The notes: a model not told the origin generated them from the sequence alone. 53,654 bases of DNA from Candidatus Eiseniibacteriota bacterium (GCA_020349905.1 CP070702.1:921862-975515); one strand, 5' to 3'. Positions 1 through 8,924 are shown, counted from the first letter of the stretch. Program-made: numbers and translations.

Positions 1-173
1 AGGGACAGGGCTCGACCGTTCCGTGGCTCCGACTCACTTCCGATGAGAGACGTCTCGGTGATCTCTCTCCCCTGTTCCAGTCACGGTGGAGCCTCGGTCG
101 CGAGCAAGGGCAGCCTCTGATGAAGTAGAGAACGGAAATACCAACTATCCGTCCTACACGCCTCTATATGACT

Positions 174-202
174 AGGGTACGGCAGATACGGACCCGTGTC
201 AA
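174..202 (-). promoter_or_regulatory. Possible leftward sigma70-type promoter
   Basis: On the minus strand a perfect -35 box TTGACA (197-202) is followed after 17 bp by TACCCT (174-179), a poor -10 box with three of six consensus bases. It lies just past the stop of the kinase gene and would read out of the left edge of the window. No start codon with a convincing ribosome site was found in the remaining 170 bases, which otherwise hold nothing recognisable. Confidence 0.25.
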
Positions 203-222
203 GGCAAACCTCGATGATTTGA

Positions 223-960
223 CTACCACTCCATAGTCTCGAGGTGTCTTCGCAGCCTGGACACGGTCCGGAACTTCTGCAAGATGAGCGAATTCTTCAG
301 ACCGCTACAGATGTACTTCACGGCATCGGGCTGATTCGCATAGAACCTGGCACCTCCCAGAGAGGCATGAAACACCCGCACCAGGTCGCAGATATCGGAC
401 TGCCTGTTCTCCTTTTTGGGCATTTCCCAGTGAAACAGGTCTATCAGCTTCACTTCAAAGCTGAGTCCGACCCGCTTCACTATAACGTTGTCCACGTGCA
501 GGTCACCGTGGTACTCGTTCATCAAATGTATGGACTCAAGTCCCCTGGCAAGGGCGTAGAGCAGATGCAGCGCCTCGAAGTGTGGGAGCCTCTTGCCCGG
601 GAGCTTGCTCAGGAAGTCGGAAAGAAGTTCCCCTGTCACGTATTCGGAGATGAGCGCCGTAATGGGGACTCTCCTGAACGTGATGATCTCTTCCGTGTGA
701 TATTTCATCAACGCGGGACAGTTGCGGAGCTTGTGTAGCTTTCTGGCGTAGAGCTTAGAGGCTCGGTTTCCCACGTTCCTCTGGGGATAAAACAGTTTTG
801 CCGCCCTCTCTATGCCGGTTCTGAGTTCTACAATCCGGTACACTTCGCCTTCCCAACCAGCCCCCAGTTTGGCTATTATCTCGTATTTTCTGGCTATCCT
901 GTGTCCCGGCCGCAGGTCAAAGGATGCGACGGGGATGACCCTTTCCCTTTGTCTTCCCAC
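223..960 (-). CDS. Atypical serine/threonine-type protein kinase
   Basis: Single-domain kinase-fold protein of about 245 residues. Visible elements are a glycine-rich loop (KLGAGWEGEVYRI, near residues 31-43), a lysine in AAKLF about 20 residues later, a catalytic loop HGDLHVDN instead of HRDLKxxN, and LIDLF in place of DFG. The HGDLHxxN loop recalls aminoglycoside phosphotransferase or RIO-like kinases, but the N-lobe resembles bacterial Hanks-type kinases. It is short: the C-lobe ends soon after the metal-binding Asp and no APE motif is evident. There is no membrane segment or sensor domain, so it is probably cytoplasmic. The GTG at 960 was chosen because GGAGGAA lies about 10 bases upstream; the frame stays open to 1032. 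It diverges from the M28 peptidase gene. Substrate unknown. Confidence 0.75.
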   Translation of the reverse strand: MGRQRERVIPVASFDLRPGHRIARKYEIIAKLGAGWEGEVYRIVELRTGIERAAKLFYPQRNVGNRASKLYARKLHKLRNCPALMKYHTEEIITFRRVPITALISEYVTGELLSDFLSKLPGKRLPHFEALHLLYALARGLESIHLMNEYHGDLHVDNVIVKRVGLSFEVKLIDLFHWEMPKKENRQSDICDLVRVFHASLGGARFYANQPDAVKYICSGLKNSLILQKFRTVSRLRRHLETMEW

Positions 961-1094
961 TGATGGCGGTTCCTCCAGTCCGTAACGATTCTCTCTCCCG
1001 GCGCGCCCCGTGGCGCCGACGCAACGGGGCAAGGCCCTTTGACTCAGAGACTGGCACAGATTGGAAATCTCGTCAAGCGTCTGAGCCTGAGCGA

Positions 1095-1246
1095 ATTCGG
1101 GCGGCTCAGACCAAGCATCCAGACTCTCCGTGGAAGGGTCGGCGTTTCTCCCGGGGAGGATTCGGGCGGCTCAGACCAAGCATCCAGACTCTCTGCGGAA
1201 GGACTGGCGCTTCCATAGGGGAGGATTCGACCTTCTCAGAGAGAAG
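1095..1246. repeat. 65-bp tandem direct repeat, 2.3 copies
   Basis: Units start with ATTCG at 1095, 1160 and 1225, an exact 65-bp period. Copies one and two share about 36 nearly identical bases (ATTCGGGCGGCTCAGACCAA and what follows), then drift. Copy three keeps only the first bases and continues into a small hairpin, CTTCTC-AGA-GAGAAG (1232-1246). The array ends about 10 bp before the -35 box of the M28 peptidase promoter, where activator sites would normally be. It is non-coding in the preferred annotation. Confidence 0.7.
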
Positions 1247-1254
1247 ATTGAGGC

Positions 1255-1283
1255 TTCTCACAGGCTGGACTGCGTGGTATAAT
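1255..1283 (+). promoter_or_regulatory. Sigma70-type promoter of the M28 peptidase gene
   Basis: A perfect -10 box TATAAT (1278-1283) is preceded by TGG, making an extended -10. A weak -35 box TTCTCA (1255-1260) stands 17 bp upstream. The predicted start site near 1290 gives a leader of about 110 bases before the GTG at 1400. Confidence 0.6.
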
Positions 1284-1399
1284 AGATTGGTGAGACTCAG
1301 CTTCGGAGGCCCCTTCAACACATTTGGTCTTACTGTGCACGACGGCGACGTTCGTCGAGCACTAGGTTCCCCCGTCGGGGCTTGCAAAGGGAGTCCACC

Positions 1400-4396
1400 G
1401 TGACTGTGTCTCCAGTGAGAGAGCAGTTCTCTCTCCTCTTCTGCCTTGTCCTCTCTGTGGTCTTCTCTCTGCTCACCCTCGCGCTCTGCTGCCCCGTGCT
1501 CAGCTCCGACCAGGATGTCTCATCGCCAGAAGGATCCCTTAACATAACGCGCGGCGCTCACGGGAACCGCTACCTGGTTGGGCTTGAGGGCACACCATCG
1601 GAGGTGATGATTCCGTGGCTCGTGGTTCCCGGACACCCCGACGCCCCGGGCGTCGCCGTAGTGGACGTGGATGCTTTGCGATCGCTCGAGGCCAGCTGTA
1701 CGAAGGCTCAACTGCTTGCACCCTACGATGACACCCGACACTACTACCTGGTTCACCGACCCCAAGCCGAGAGCGAGAGAGAGATATACGAAGCCGGCGA
1801 TGTCCTCTGGCAGAGTGGGCAGAGCTATCTGGTCTCTGTCAAGGACCTGGCAAGGGCCAAGTTCGCTCTCTCACGTCTACGGGCCAGGCGCCTCGAGCCC
1901 TCGGAAGCCGGTCTCTCTTCACTCGGCGGCGGGCTTCCTTCCTCGATACCACTGCCGGTACATTCTGCCTGGGAGCGTTTCTGGATGGAGCGCATGGTGA
2001 ACGCTGTGTCGGAGGAGAACCTGAGGGAACACATCTGCGCGCTCTCCGGGGAGACGCTGGTGAACTTGTCTTCGGGTCCGCACAGAATAATGACAAGGTA
2101 TTCCTATCATCCTGACTGCCGTAGGGCGGCAGAGTACCTTTACTCCGAGTTCGAACGAATGGGGTTGGATGTGGCCTACGAGGACTACCTGGGCATTCCG
2201 ATCAGGTGCATAGAGTTCATGGGTCTTGAGGGATTCGCAGTGGGAGACTCGGGAAGAATCTATCACACTCAAGACGGAGGAGACAGCTGGGAGAGCCAAA
2301 TATCGGGTACGAGTGACGACCTGTGGGGAAGTTGTTTTGTTTCGCCCGACACCTTCTGGGCCGCGGTCGAGGGGGGAGGGGGAAGGCTGCTCGGCACAGC
2401 AGACGGAGGTTTGAACTGGATTATTGTGAACACCGGCGTCAGGCACCCTTTGTACGACGTGGAGTTCGTGGACGCACAGGTGGGTTGGGCCTGTGGCTCG
2501 GCGGGAATAGTGCTCAAGACCTCTGACGGCGGCGCAAGCTGGGTCACCCAGACCACGGGACAGGCCTTTCGGCTCTACGACATAGAGTTCCTGGATCCTT
2601 TACACGGCTGGTCGGTGGGCTACTCGGGGTATTACTCCGCCTACGGCGACCTCCTGGGCAAGATACTGCATACGTCGGACGGCGGACGGACCTGGAAGAC
2701 CCAGGCCAGCGTGATGGACACACGTTTTTACGATGCCTGCTTCGTGGATACTCTCAGGGGCTGGGTCGTGGGACAGAACGGGACGATTCTGGGCACGAGC
2801 GACGGCGGGGTCTCCTGGCAGCCCCAGAACTCCCGCGTGACCGAGCACCTGTACGGCGTGTGCTTCGTAGACAGCTTGAGGGGATGGGCCGTGGGGGGCG
2901 GCGGTCTAGTACTCTTCACGGCAAACGCGGGAAGGAGCTGGAACATTCGGAGGACCTCCATGGGCGGAATGGGCTCGAGCCTCTACAGCGTGAGCTTCAT
3001 CAACGGCACTCAAGGGTGGGTTGTTGGGCGTACTTCGTTGCTTCGCACCGTCGACGGCGGGATTACCTGGTCCTCGCTCAACGAGGGCGTGCCCGATGCC
3101 TGGAGAAACGTCGTCGCCACACTCGAGGGCACCGCGTCGCCTTCGACCGTATATGTGGTCTGCGGCCACTACGATAGCATCTCCAGGATCCCGATGATCA
3201 AGGCACCGGGAGCGGACGACAACGCGAGCGGCACCAGCCTAGTCCTGGAGGCCGCCAGGGTCCTTAAGGACTACGGCTTCGAATCAACGATAAAGTTCGT
3301 CTTCTTCTCCGGGGAGGAACTGGGACCGTACGGCAGCTCGTACTACACCGAGTGCGCGCTTCACCGGGGAGAGAGAATCGAGGCGGCCCTCAATTTCGAT
3401 ATGATCGCCTACGGTACTCCAAGCGCGTACCTTGTCGGAAACGGAGCCTCGTACCAGCTGGTTAACTATTGCCACGCCGTAGGCGACAGCTTCGTCCCGC
3501 AATTGCCGCTCGTGGACGTCATCAACAACAGCTGGGTCTTCAGCGACCACGCGAGCTTCTGGCAAAAGGGATACCGGGCGCTCTGCGGAATCGAGCTGGA
3601 CAACGAAATCAATCCCTACTGGCACACGGCTCACGACATAGTCGACTATTTGGACATGAATTTCGCCGCAGACGTGACCAGGCTGGCCGTGGCATCCCTC
3701 GCGTCGCTTGCGGGACTCAGCGAAGCTCCTCCGATCCTGGCCTCCGTCAATGTGTTGCCCAACACTTTAAATCTCCAGAGCAGAGGCAGGTACGTCACCT
3801 GTCGCATCGAACTGCCCCGGGGGCTTCCTGTCACGGACATCGACGTTCCCACGGTCCGCCTGAACGGCTCCGTGAGTGCGGAGGCGGATTCCTGTTCTCT
3901 GGGCGACCACGATTCGAACGGCCGGGTGGACGTCGTTGTCAAGTTTGACAGAGAGCGAGTCCAAGAAGTTCTCCCGAAGGGGGACGCTGTCGAAGTGGCG
4001 GTCACCGGTGAGGCCGGCGGTCTTCCCTTCGAGGGAAGGGACACCATCAGGGTCATCGGAGAGGACGACTACGGTAGAGAGGAGCCGGGAACAGTTTCTG
4101 TGGAAGACCAAACGGTCAGAAAATACGAGCTCAGCAAGAACTACCCCGACCCCTTCAATCCCAGTACGTTGATTCGCTACGAACTACCCTTACCCTGCGA
4201 GGTATCCCTGCAGGTTTTCGACGTAAGGGGAAAGCTGGTCAAGACCCTGATAGACGACTGGAGGCCACAAGGCGGCCACGTGGCGGTCTGGGACGGGAAG
4301 AACCAGGCGGGAGTAGCCGTGCCCTCGGGCGTGTACTTCTACAGGTTAAGGGCCGCCGATTTCACGTGCGTCAGAAAGATGGTCGTGCTCAGATGA
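1400..4396 (+). CDS. Secreted M28 peptidase with inserted Ycf48 propeller and FlgD-like tail
   Basis: Exported zinc aminopeptidase-like protein of 998 residues. An N-terminal signal segment is followed by about 200 residues of unknown fold. The M28 domain opens near residue 240 (RRAAEYLYSEFERMG) but is interrupted by seven Ycf48/BNR-type repeats (each like GWxVGxxGxxLxTxDGGxxW, residues about 273-563). It resumes with NVVATLEG and the metal ligands GHYDS (588), GADDNASG (605), GEELG (635), NFDMI (665) and TAHD (742), so the active site looks complete. The last 90 residues form a FlgD-like sandwich starting NYPDPFNPSTLIRY, a type used for surface export or anchoring in FCB-group bacteria. The GTG at 1400 was preferred over a TTG at 1382 because AAAGGGAG sits seven bases before it. 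The specific substrate is unknown. Confidence 0.9.
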   Translation: MTVSPVREQFSLLFCLVLSVVFSLLTLALCCPVLSSDQDVSSPEGSLNITRGAHGNRYLVGLEGTPSEVMIPWLVVPGHPDAPGVAVVDVDALRSLEASCTKAQLLAPYDDTRHYYLVHRPQAESEREIYEAGDVLWQSGQSYLVSVKDLARAKFALSRLRARRLEPSEAGLSSLGGGLPSSIPLPVHSAWERFWMERMVNAVSEENLREHICALSGETLVNLSSGPHRIMTRYSYHPDCRRAAEYLYSEFERMGLDVAYEDYLGIPIRCIEFMGLEGFAVGDSGRIYHTQDGGDSWESQISGTSDDLWGSCFVSPDTFWAAVEGGGGRLLGTADGGLNWIIVNTGVRHPLYDVEFVDAQVGWACGSAGIVLKTSDGGASWVTQTTGQAFRLYDIEFLDPLHGWSVGYSGYYSAYGDLLGKILHTSDGGRTWKTQASVMDTRFYDACFVDTLRGWVVGQNGTILGTSDGGVSWQPQNSRVTEHLYGVCFVDSLRGWAVGGGGLVLFTANAGRSWNIRRTSMGGMGSSLYSVSFINGTQGWVVGRTSLLRTVDGGITWSSLNEGVPDAWRNVVATLEGTASPSTVYVVCGHYDSISRIPMIKAPGADDNASGTSLVLEAARVLKDYGFESTIKFVFFSGEELGPYGSSYYTECALHRGERIEAALNFDMIAYGTPSAYLVGNGASYQLVNYCHAVGDSFVPQLPLVDVINNSWVFSDHASFWQKGYRALCGIELDNEINPYWHTAHDIVDYLDMNFAADVTRLAVASLASLAGLSEAPPILASVNVLPNTLNLQSRGRYVTCRIELPRGLPVTDIDVPTVRLNGSVSAEADSCSLGDHDSNGRVDVVVKFDRERVQEVLPKGDAVEVAVTGEAGGLPFEGRDTIRVIGEDDYGREEPGTVSVEDQTVRKYELSKNYPDPFNPSTLIRYELPLPCEVSLQVFDVRGKLVKTLIDDWRPQGGHVAVWDGKNQAGVAVPSGVYFYRLRAADFTCVRKMVVLR

Positions 4397-4516
4397 TATG
4401 GTTACGGCCGCCGTCATAGAGCCGCCCTCAAGAGGCAGGGAACCGGTCGACTGCGGCGGCTTGCATCCCGGCCTTTCGATAAGGGCTTGCCTTATTGCCA
4501 CCGCTTTCCGCTGCGT

Positions 4517-5290
4517 TCAATACTTGAAGTGCTTGATCTTCTCTCCCTTATCGCATATCTCTGCCATCGCTTCTATCCCGATCTGAAGGTGCACGTCGGA
4601 CCACCGTTTGGTCACCCGAATGTCCGATTCCTCTGTCTTCACGCCTTCGGGAGTCAGAGGTACGTCGGAAACGAGCAGAAGTGCCCCGCGGGATATCTCG
4701 TTGTGATGCCCGACAATGAATATCGTGGCCGTCTCCATGTCTATTCCTATGCACGTGAGGCGCTTTAGCCGCGCCAGGAAGTTCTTGTCGTGCTCCCAGA
4801 GGCGCCTGTTGGTGGTATAGACCACGCCGGTCCGATACTCGTAGCCGCGAGCCACAATCTTGTCCGATACGAACTTGTGCAGTTTGAACGAAGGGAGAGC
4901 GGGGACTTCAGGCGGGAAGTAGTCGTCGCTCGTGCCCTCCCCGCGAATCGCAGCGATCGGGAGGATGAAGTTACCTATTTCGGTGGAGCTCTTGAGGCCC
5001 CCGCACTTCCCCAGAAGAAGGGCTCCGGTTGGGCGCCGCACGCTGAGCAAATCCATGATGGTGGCAGCGTTGGCCGACCCCATCCCGAAGTTCACTATCG
5101 TCAACCCGGCCGAGTTGGTTGCCGCCTGCATGGGCCTGTCCTGACCGCAGATGTCACATCCGAACATCTCCGCGAACTTCTCGATGTAGTATCGAAAGCT
5201 CGTGAGCAGTATGTTGTCACCGAATCGGTCCAACCGCATTCCCGTATAACGCGGAAGCCAGTTCTTCGCTATGTCAAGTCGATCGGGCAT
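4517..5290 (-). CDS. amn: AMP nucleosidase, short Bacteroidota-type
   Basis: Nucleoside phosphorylase-fold enzyme of 257 residues, close along its whole length to the short AMP nucleosidases of Bacteroidota, which hydrolyse AMP to adenine and ribose 5-phosphate. Recognisable stretches are KNWLPRYTG near the N-terminus, INFGMGSxNAAT-like (here VNFGMGSANAAT), LLGKCGGL, RGEGTSDDYFPPEVPALP, VYTTNRRLWEHD and the nucleoside-binding GIDMETATIF. It lacks the N-terminal regulatory domain of the longer E. coli Amn. The ATG has AAGGA eight bases upstream. The gene lies 55 bp downstream of the GH13 phosphorylase gene on the same strand, so the two may be co-transcribed. Other nucleoside phosphorylases are less likely because of the full-length resemblance. 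Confidence 0.85.
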   Translation of the reverse strand: MPDRLDIAKNWLPRYTGMRLDRFGDNILLTSFRYYIEKFAEMFGCDICGQDRPMQAATNSAGLTIVNFGMGSANAATIMDLLSVRRPTGALLLGKCGGLKSSTEIGNFILPIAAIRGEGTSDDYFPPEVPALPSFKLHKFVSDKIVARGYEYRTGVVYTTNRRLWEHDKNFLARLKRLTCIGIDMETATIFIVGHHNEISRGALLLVSDVPLTPEGVKTEESDIRVTKRWSDVHLQIGIEAMAEICDKGEKIKHFKY

Positions 5291-5345
5291 GAAGCGTCCT
5301 TCCCTTCACCTCGACTGTGTCGGGACTCCGGGCTCGATGCTTGCC

Positions 5346-7328
5346 TCACGGGTCCACGAACAGTAACCACTGCACCTCGAAGGGTCTTAACCTGAATTCG
5401 TTCTGGTTGTCCCTCGCCCTTGTCACCTCGCCGGTCAGAAGATTCTCGAACACCCGCGGCCAGCGCTCCACGTCCTTCTTCTCCAGGCGGAATACTCGCC
5501 TGCTGCCGGTCACATTGGTGAGCGCGAGTATTCGCTGGCTCCCGTCCAGTGACGTTCGAACGAGCGAGAACACGGCGTCGTTTCTCATTATAACGCTCTG
5601 CTCGCCGCTCGGGTGGAAAGCCGGACAATGGACTCGCACGCCCGCGAGTTGCGACAGTCGCTCGAGAATCAGGTGCGCACGAGAGCTCCTGTCTTCAAGA
5701 AGTCGCATGAGTGCGTCGACATCGAACGCCCGGCGATTGATGTCTCGCTTGGCCCCGGTTCTCAGGACCGTCTCCACGTCGTTTTCCGTACCTATGACGC
5801 TCGGCAAGTAGCTGCCGGGCACCCCCCTCAGGACAAGTTGAACGGAACGCGACGCAACAAAGCGGTCGATCTGAGTCTCTATCGGCTCGTCGCTTTCCAT
5901 ACCATTGACGGCACTGTACCAGGCTATGTTGAGCTCGTAAGGATAATGTCTCCCATCCTCTCCCAGCATGTAGGAGACCATTCCCCCGTATTCGAGCGTC
6001 CTTTTCATCAGTTCCCCGATATCGTACTCCGAAAGGATGCCCCTGACGGCCATGAGCCCGACGCCGTCGTGGGAGTCCAGGAAATTGAAGTACGTGGCGC
6101 TACCCGATATGCGCTCGAGCCCGGCGGCCCACCTGCTCATCTTCCGACAGTTTCCCGTGTGAAAGGAGTGCAGCACGAGAGGAGGGAGTGCGAAGTTATA
6201 CACAAGTTGAGCTTCGTTATGCCCGTCGCCGAAGTATTTAAGGTTGTCCTCGTGAGGAACGTTTGTCTCTGTCAGGAGCGCCACATGCGGCGCCACAACG
6301 TCCAGAATCAATCGGAAGAGCTGGATTATCTGATGCGTCTGCTCCATATGGACCGAGGCGGTCCCCAGTTCCTCCCACAGGTAGGTCACCGCGTCCAGCC
6401 GTATTATGTCCGCTCCCCTTCTGACGTAGAAGAGCAAAACGTCCAGAACGCGAAGGAGCACGTTTACGTTCTTGTAGTTGAGGTCCACCTGGTCCGGGCT
6501 AAACGTCGTCCATATGTGCCTCGGCCCATCGATGGCCTCGAACCTTGTGAGCAACGGAGTCGTTCGTGGTCTCATTACCCGTTTGAGCGCTTCCGGGTCC
6601 AGGTCCGCCATTGAGGAGAACTGCGTGAAGAAATCCTTGTAGTACGGATTCCCATTAAGAAACTCCTGAAACCATTTGCTCTTGGCGGAGACATGATTGA
6701 TGACGCCGTCGAACATCAACCTGAAGTCCTTGCCGAGTTCCTGGATGTCCTCCCAGGTTCCCAGGTTGGGGTCCACGCTGAAGTAGCTGATGATGGAGAA
6801 GCCGCGGTCAGAAGAGGAAGGGAAGAAAGGCAGAAGGTGAATCGTGGTTATGAATTTGGCTCTCTCCCTCAGGATTCTCTGCAGAATCTTGAGCGGTTTC
6901 TCGTCTCTCCCGGTTATCAGGTCGCCGTATGTGATAAGTATGCTGTCTTTCTCAGTGAATCTCTGAGCCGGGTCGAAGACGGCGTCGTTCTTTATCATCT
7001 CCGCTGTCTTGTGCGCGTAGTAGACGCGCATTATTCGCTCGACCTCGGGGTAATACTGAGAGGCTTTCTTGCTGCCGTAGAGAAACGTCAGTTTCTCCAA
7101 TATCGCTGCCTTCTTCTCTTCCGGCACCCTGAGCAGCGGGCGCGCGTAGTCCGGCTCAGGCAGGTGGGCGTCCAGGTAGGAGCCTGGAGCCCTGACCGCC
7201 TCGTTGAACTCCCCGTGTGTCGGACGAAATACACCTTTGCGGGGCTTGGCCCTGGTTCCTGACGCCGGTCTTTTCGCTCCTGACGCCGGTCTCTTCGTTC
7301 CTGACGCCGGTCTTTTCGCTCTTCTCAT
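5346..7328 (-). CDS. GH13_18 sucrose/glucosylglycerate phosphorylase-like enzyme
   Basis: Cytoplasmic glycoside phosphorylase-like protein of 660 residues; no signal peptide. The GH13 barrel shows HLLPFFPSSSDRGFS, the nucleophile Asp in IRLDAVTYLW, the acid/base Glu in LLTETNVPH and the third acid in LDSHDGVG. The HLLPFFPSSSDRGFS signature belongs to subfamily GH13_18 (sucrose, sucrose 6-phosphate and glucosylglycerate phosphorylases), enzymes that split an alpha-glucoside with phosphate to give glucose 1-phosphate. The family is normally 480-560 residues. The excess is partly a basic N-terminal tail with three KRPASG units coded by a 21-bp tandem repeat. The acceptor sugar cannot be read from the sequence. 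A downstream internal start would remove the tail, but no better ribosome site was seen. Confidence 0.8.
   Translation of the reverse strand: MRRAKRPASGTKRPASGAKRPASGTRAKPRKGVFRPTHGEFNEAVRAPGSYLDAHLPEPDYARPLLRVPEEKKAAILEKLTFLYGSKKASQYYPEVERIMRVYYAHKTAEMIKNDAVFDPAQRFTEKDSILITYGDLITGRDEKPLKILQRILRERAKFITTIHLLPFFPSSSDRGFSIISYFSVDPNLGTWEDIQELGKDFRLMFDGVINHVSAKSKWFQEFLNGNPYYKDFFTQFSSMADLDPEALKRVMRPRTTPLLTRFEAIDGPRHIWTTFSPDQVDLNYKNVNVLLRVLDVLLFYVRRGADIIRLDAVTYLWEELGTASVHMEQTHQIIQLFRLILDVVAPHVALLTETNVPHEDNLKYFGDGHNEAQLVYNFALPPLVLHSFHTGNCRKMSRWAAGLERISGSATYFNFLDSHDGVGLMAVRGILSEYDIGELMKRTLEYGGMVSYMLGEDGRHYPYELNIAWYSAVNGMESDEPIETQIDRFVASRSVQLVLRGVPGSYLPSVIGTENDVETVLRTGAKRDINRRAFDVDALMRLLEDRSSRAHLILERLSQLAGVRVHCPAFHPSGEQSVIMRNDAVFSLVRTSLDGSQRILALTNVTGSRRVFRLEKKDVERWPRVFENLLTGEVTRARDNQNEFRLRPFEVQWLLFVDP
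7258..7320 (-). repeat. 21-bp tandem repeat, three copies, in GH13 gene
   Basis: Three 21-bp units (7258-7278, 7279-7299, 7300-7320) differ at only a few bases and encode KRPASG-T/A three times at the extreme N-terminus of the GH13 enzyme. Such a short in-frame array can change copy number by slippage without breaking the frame. Confidence 0.85.
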
Positions 7329-7522
7329 AAAATCTCTTCCAACCTGTGTCTCCTGGCTCGCCTCACGGAGGCCTTTCCAAGGATGTCGGAATCCCGCTCA
7401 GGCCAAATCGACTGTCCACCACCCCGGAGACCTCCTCGGCCTTCTCTGACACCAGTAGCAGGAACGACGGGCCAACCGAAGACGCACAGCGTTTCTCTTC
7501 AGAGACTCTGGGCTGCGGCGAT

Positions 7523-8524
7523 TCAGAAACCCAGGAGGCGCTTCGCTCTCATGAGGGCGTAGACCCGGTCGGCCTTCTCGAAGCCCTTCGCGTGCTTCTC
7601 CCCAAGATCCTTGAACTTAAAGGTACGAGAGGCCTTCTCCACCGTGGTGGGACACGCGAGGATGCAGCCCGTCTCGTCGGTGGCGAATTTCTCTATTCGG
7701 AAGGCAAGTATTACCGGCTCCCCTATCATGGAGAGCCCCGTGGGGTGATCTCCGCCGAGGCCTTCGATGGCCACGGGGCCTGTGGCGAGAGCCCAGTCCA
7801 TCTTCAGGGGAAACTCCTCGACCGCCCAGACAGAACGGTCCGCTGCCAGCTTGCATGCCAGTTCATCGAGCGCAACGGCAGCCCGGCAGGCACTGACCGC
7901 GTGGTCCTCGACGGAGCCTTCCTCCCAGAAAGCGAAGATGGCGTCCCCCTGATATTCCTTGACGGTGCCACCGTGCTTCGCCACCTCCCTTCCGAGGCGG
8001 GCAAACACGCGACTCACAGATTGTTGCAGCTTCTTCGACGCGGCCGTTCTCACAAGAACGGTGTAGTCGCGAATGTCTCCAACCAGCACCGTGACCATTG
8101 CAACGCCCGAGATGGCCATCGTTGCGGACCGGGCAGATGCCAGGCTCAGTGCGGCGGCATCCGGCTCGCCGGTCACACGGAATTCATGCTCACTGCTGAC
8201 GGAAATGACCTGTCCCTCTTCGATCTCCACTTCCAGGTTGGGAATGAGCCGCTTTCCGTCCAGCCTGGTTCCGTTGCGGCTGACGTCGCGCACGAAGCAA
8301 CGCCCGTCAAGGGACTGGGTGATGATGCAGTGCCGGGACGAGACAGTTGGGTCCTTGACCAGCAGGACGCCGGTTTCCGTCTCCCTTCCCTCGCTGTAAC
8401 GACCGATCTCGATTGAGCTGTAGAAGGTGTAGCGTTCTTCCTGGGCGGTGCCGGCGCATGCCACAAGTTCCCTCGCGGGTCTGTCTGTTGCCGGCGGTGT
8501 CTTGTAGAACCTCGAATCTGCCAT
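7523..8524 (-). CDS. FHA domain-class III nucleotide cyclase
   Basis: Protein of 333 residues with an N-terminal FHA phosphothreonine-binding domain (about residues 35-118; IGRYSEG, SSRHC, SRNGTRLDG) and a C-terminal class III cyclase domain starting at VTVLVGDIRDYT. The two metal-binding aspartates are present (GDIRD and YQGDAIFAFW). At the purine-specifying position, where adenylate cyclases carry Lys, the motif VKEYQGD has Glu, as in guanylate cyclases. The usual transition-state Asn of VNxAxR is Ile (VILAFR); the Arg remains. Product and activity are therefore uncertain. The ATG at 8524 (GGTGAG upstream) was chosen; a GTG at 8563 would overlap the preceding gene. It is last in an apparent operon with a cNMP-binding protein. 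Confidence 0.8.
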   Translation of the reverse strand: MADSRFYKTPPATDRPARELVACAGTAQEERYTFYSSIEIGRYSEGRETETGVLLVKDPTVSSRHCIITQSLDGRCFVRDVSRNGTRLDGKRLIPNLEVEIEEGQVISVSSEHEFRVTGEPDAAALSLASARSATMAISGVAMVTVLVGDIRDYTVLVRTAASKKLQQSVSRVFARLGREVAKHGGTVKEYQGDAIFAFWEEGSVEDHAVSACRAAVALDELACKLAADRSVWAVEEFPLKMDWALATGPVAIEGLGGDHPTGLSMIGEPVILAFRIEKFATDETGCILACPTTVEKASRTFKFKDLGEKHAKGFEKADRVYALMRAKRLLGF

Positions 8525-8552
8525 TGCTCTCACCAGGGGCGCAGCAGAGCGC

Positions 8553-8924
8553 CTACTTTCCACCCTTTAGTTTGACCACTTCGTTCGTCAGTCCTCGAAT
8601 GCGCCTCGACATCGTTTCCAGCAGCCGAAAGGCAAGCGACGGGTCCTCGTGAATCCTGCGGAGCAGGTTCTTTCGGTCCACAGTGAGCAGCCGGGCCTTG
8701 CCCAGGGCACGAACCGTGGCCGAGCGCACCTCTCGCTCGAATATGGCCATCTCACCCAGGAACTCACCCTCCCCCAGGACTCTCAAGCGCACTTCCTTGC
8801 CTCCCTCCTCCACGAGCACCTCGACCTCTCCCTCCTGGATGACGTACATGCTGTCCCCCACGTCTCCATGCTTCACGATGACCTCACCGTCGTCATAGAC
8901 CTTTCCCAACGCGCCTGAGTCCAT
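8553..8924 (-). CDS. Stand-alone cyclic nucleotide-binding domain protein
   Basis: Small protein of 123 residues that is almost entirely one CRP-like cyclic nucleotide-binding domain: the beta-roll shows VKHGDVGDSMYVIQEGEVEV, the phosphate-binding cassette region is GEGEFLGEMAIFEREVRSATV, and a C-terminal helix follows (LLETMSRRIRGLTNEV). There is no helix-turn-helix domain, so it is not a DNA-binding CRP. In the cassette the usual pattern FGExAlxxxxxRxAxV is well kept, including the Arg. Only five bases separate its start from the upstream flavoprotein gene, and the cyclase gene follows at once. It probably senses a nucleotide made by that cyclase, acting through protein contacts; that role is an inference. 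Confidence 0.85.
   Translation of the reverse strand: MDSGALGKVYDDGEVIVKHGDVGDSMYVIQEGEVEVLVEEGGKEVRLRVLGEGEFLGEMAIFEREVRSATVRALGKARLLTVDRKNLLRRIHEDPSLAFRLLETMSRRIRGLTNEVVKLKGGK

Larger units (their letters stand above)
961..1399. other. Divergent intergenic region with 65-bp repeats
   Basis: No convincing gene lies here. The region separates the leftward kinase gene from the rightward M28 peptidase gene. It holds the 65-bp tandem repeat (1095-1246) and a promoter (1255-1283), both described separately. Just before the repeat the arms GTCTGAGCC (1079-1087) and GGCTCAGAC (1103-1111) form a perfect 9-bp inverted repeat with a 15-base loop. Confidence 0.6.

Noticed and set aside
47..56. GAGACGTCTC palindrome near the left edge
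   Set aside because: A 10-bp dyad without any neighbouring promoter or gene is expected by chance in a window of this size.
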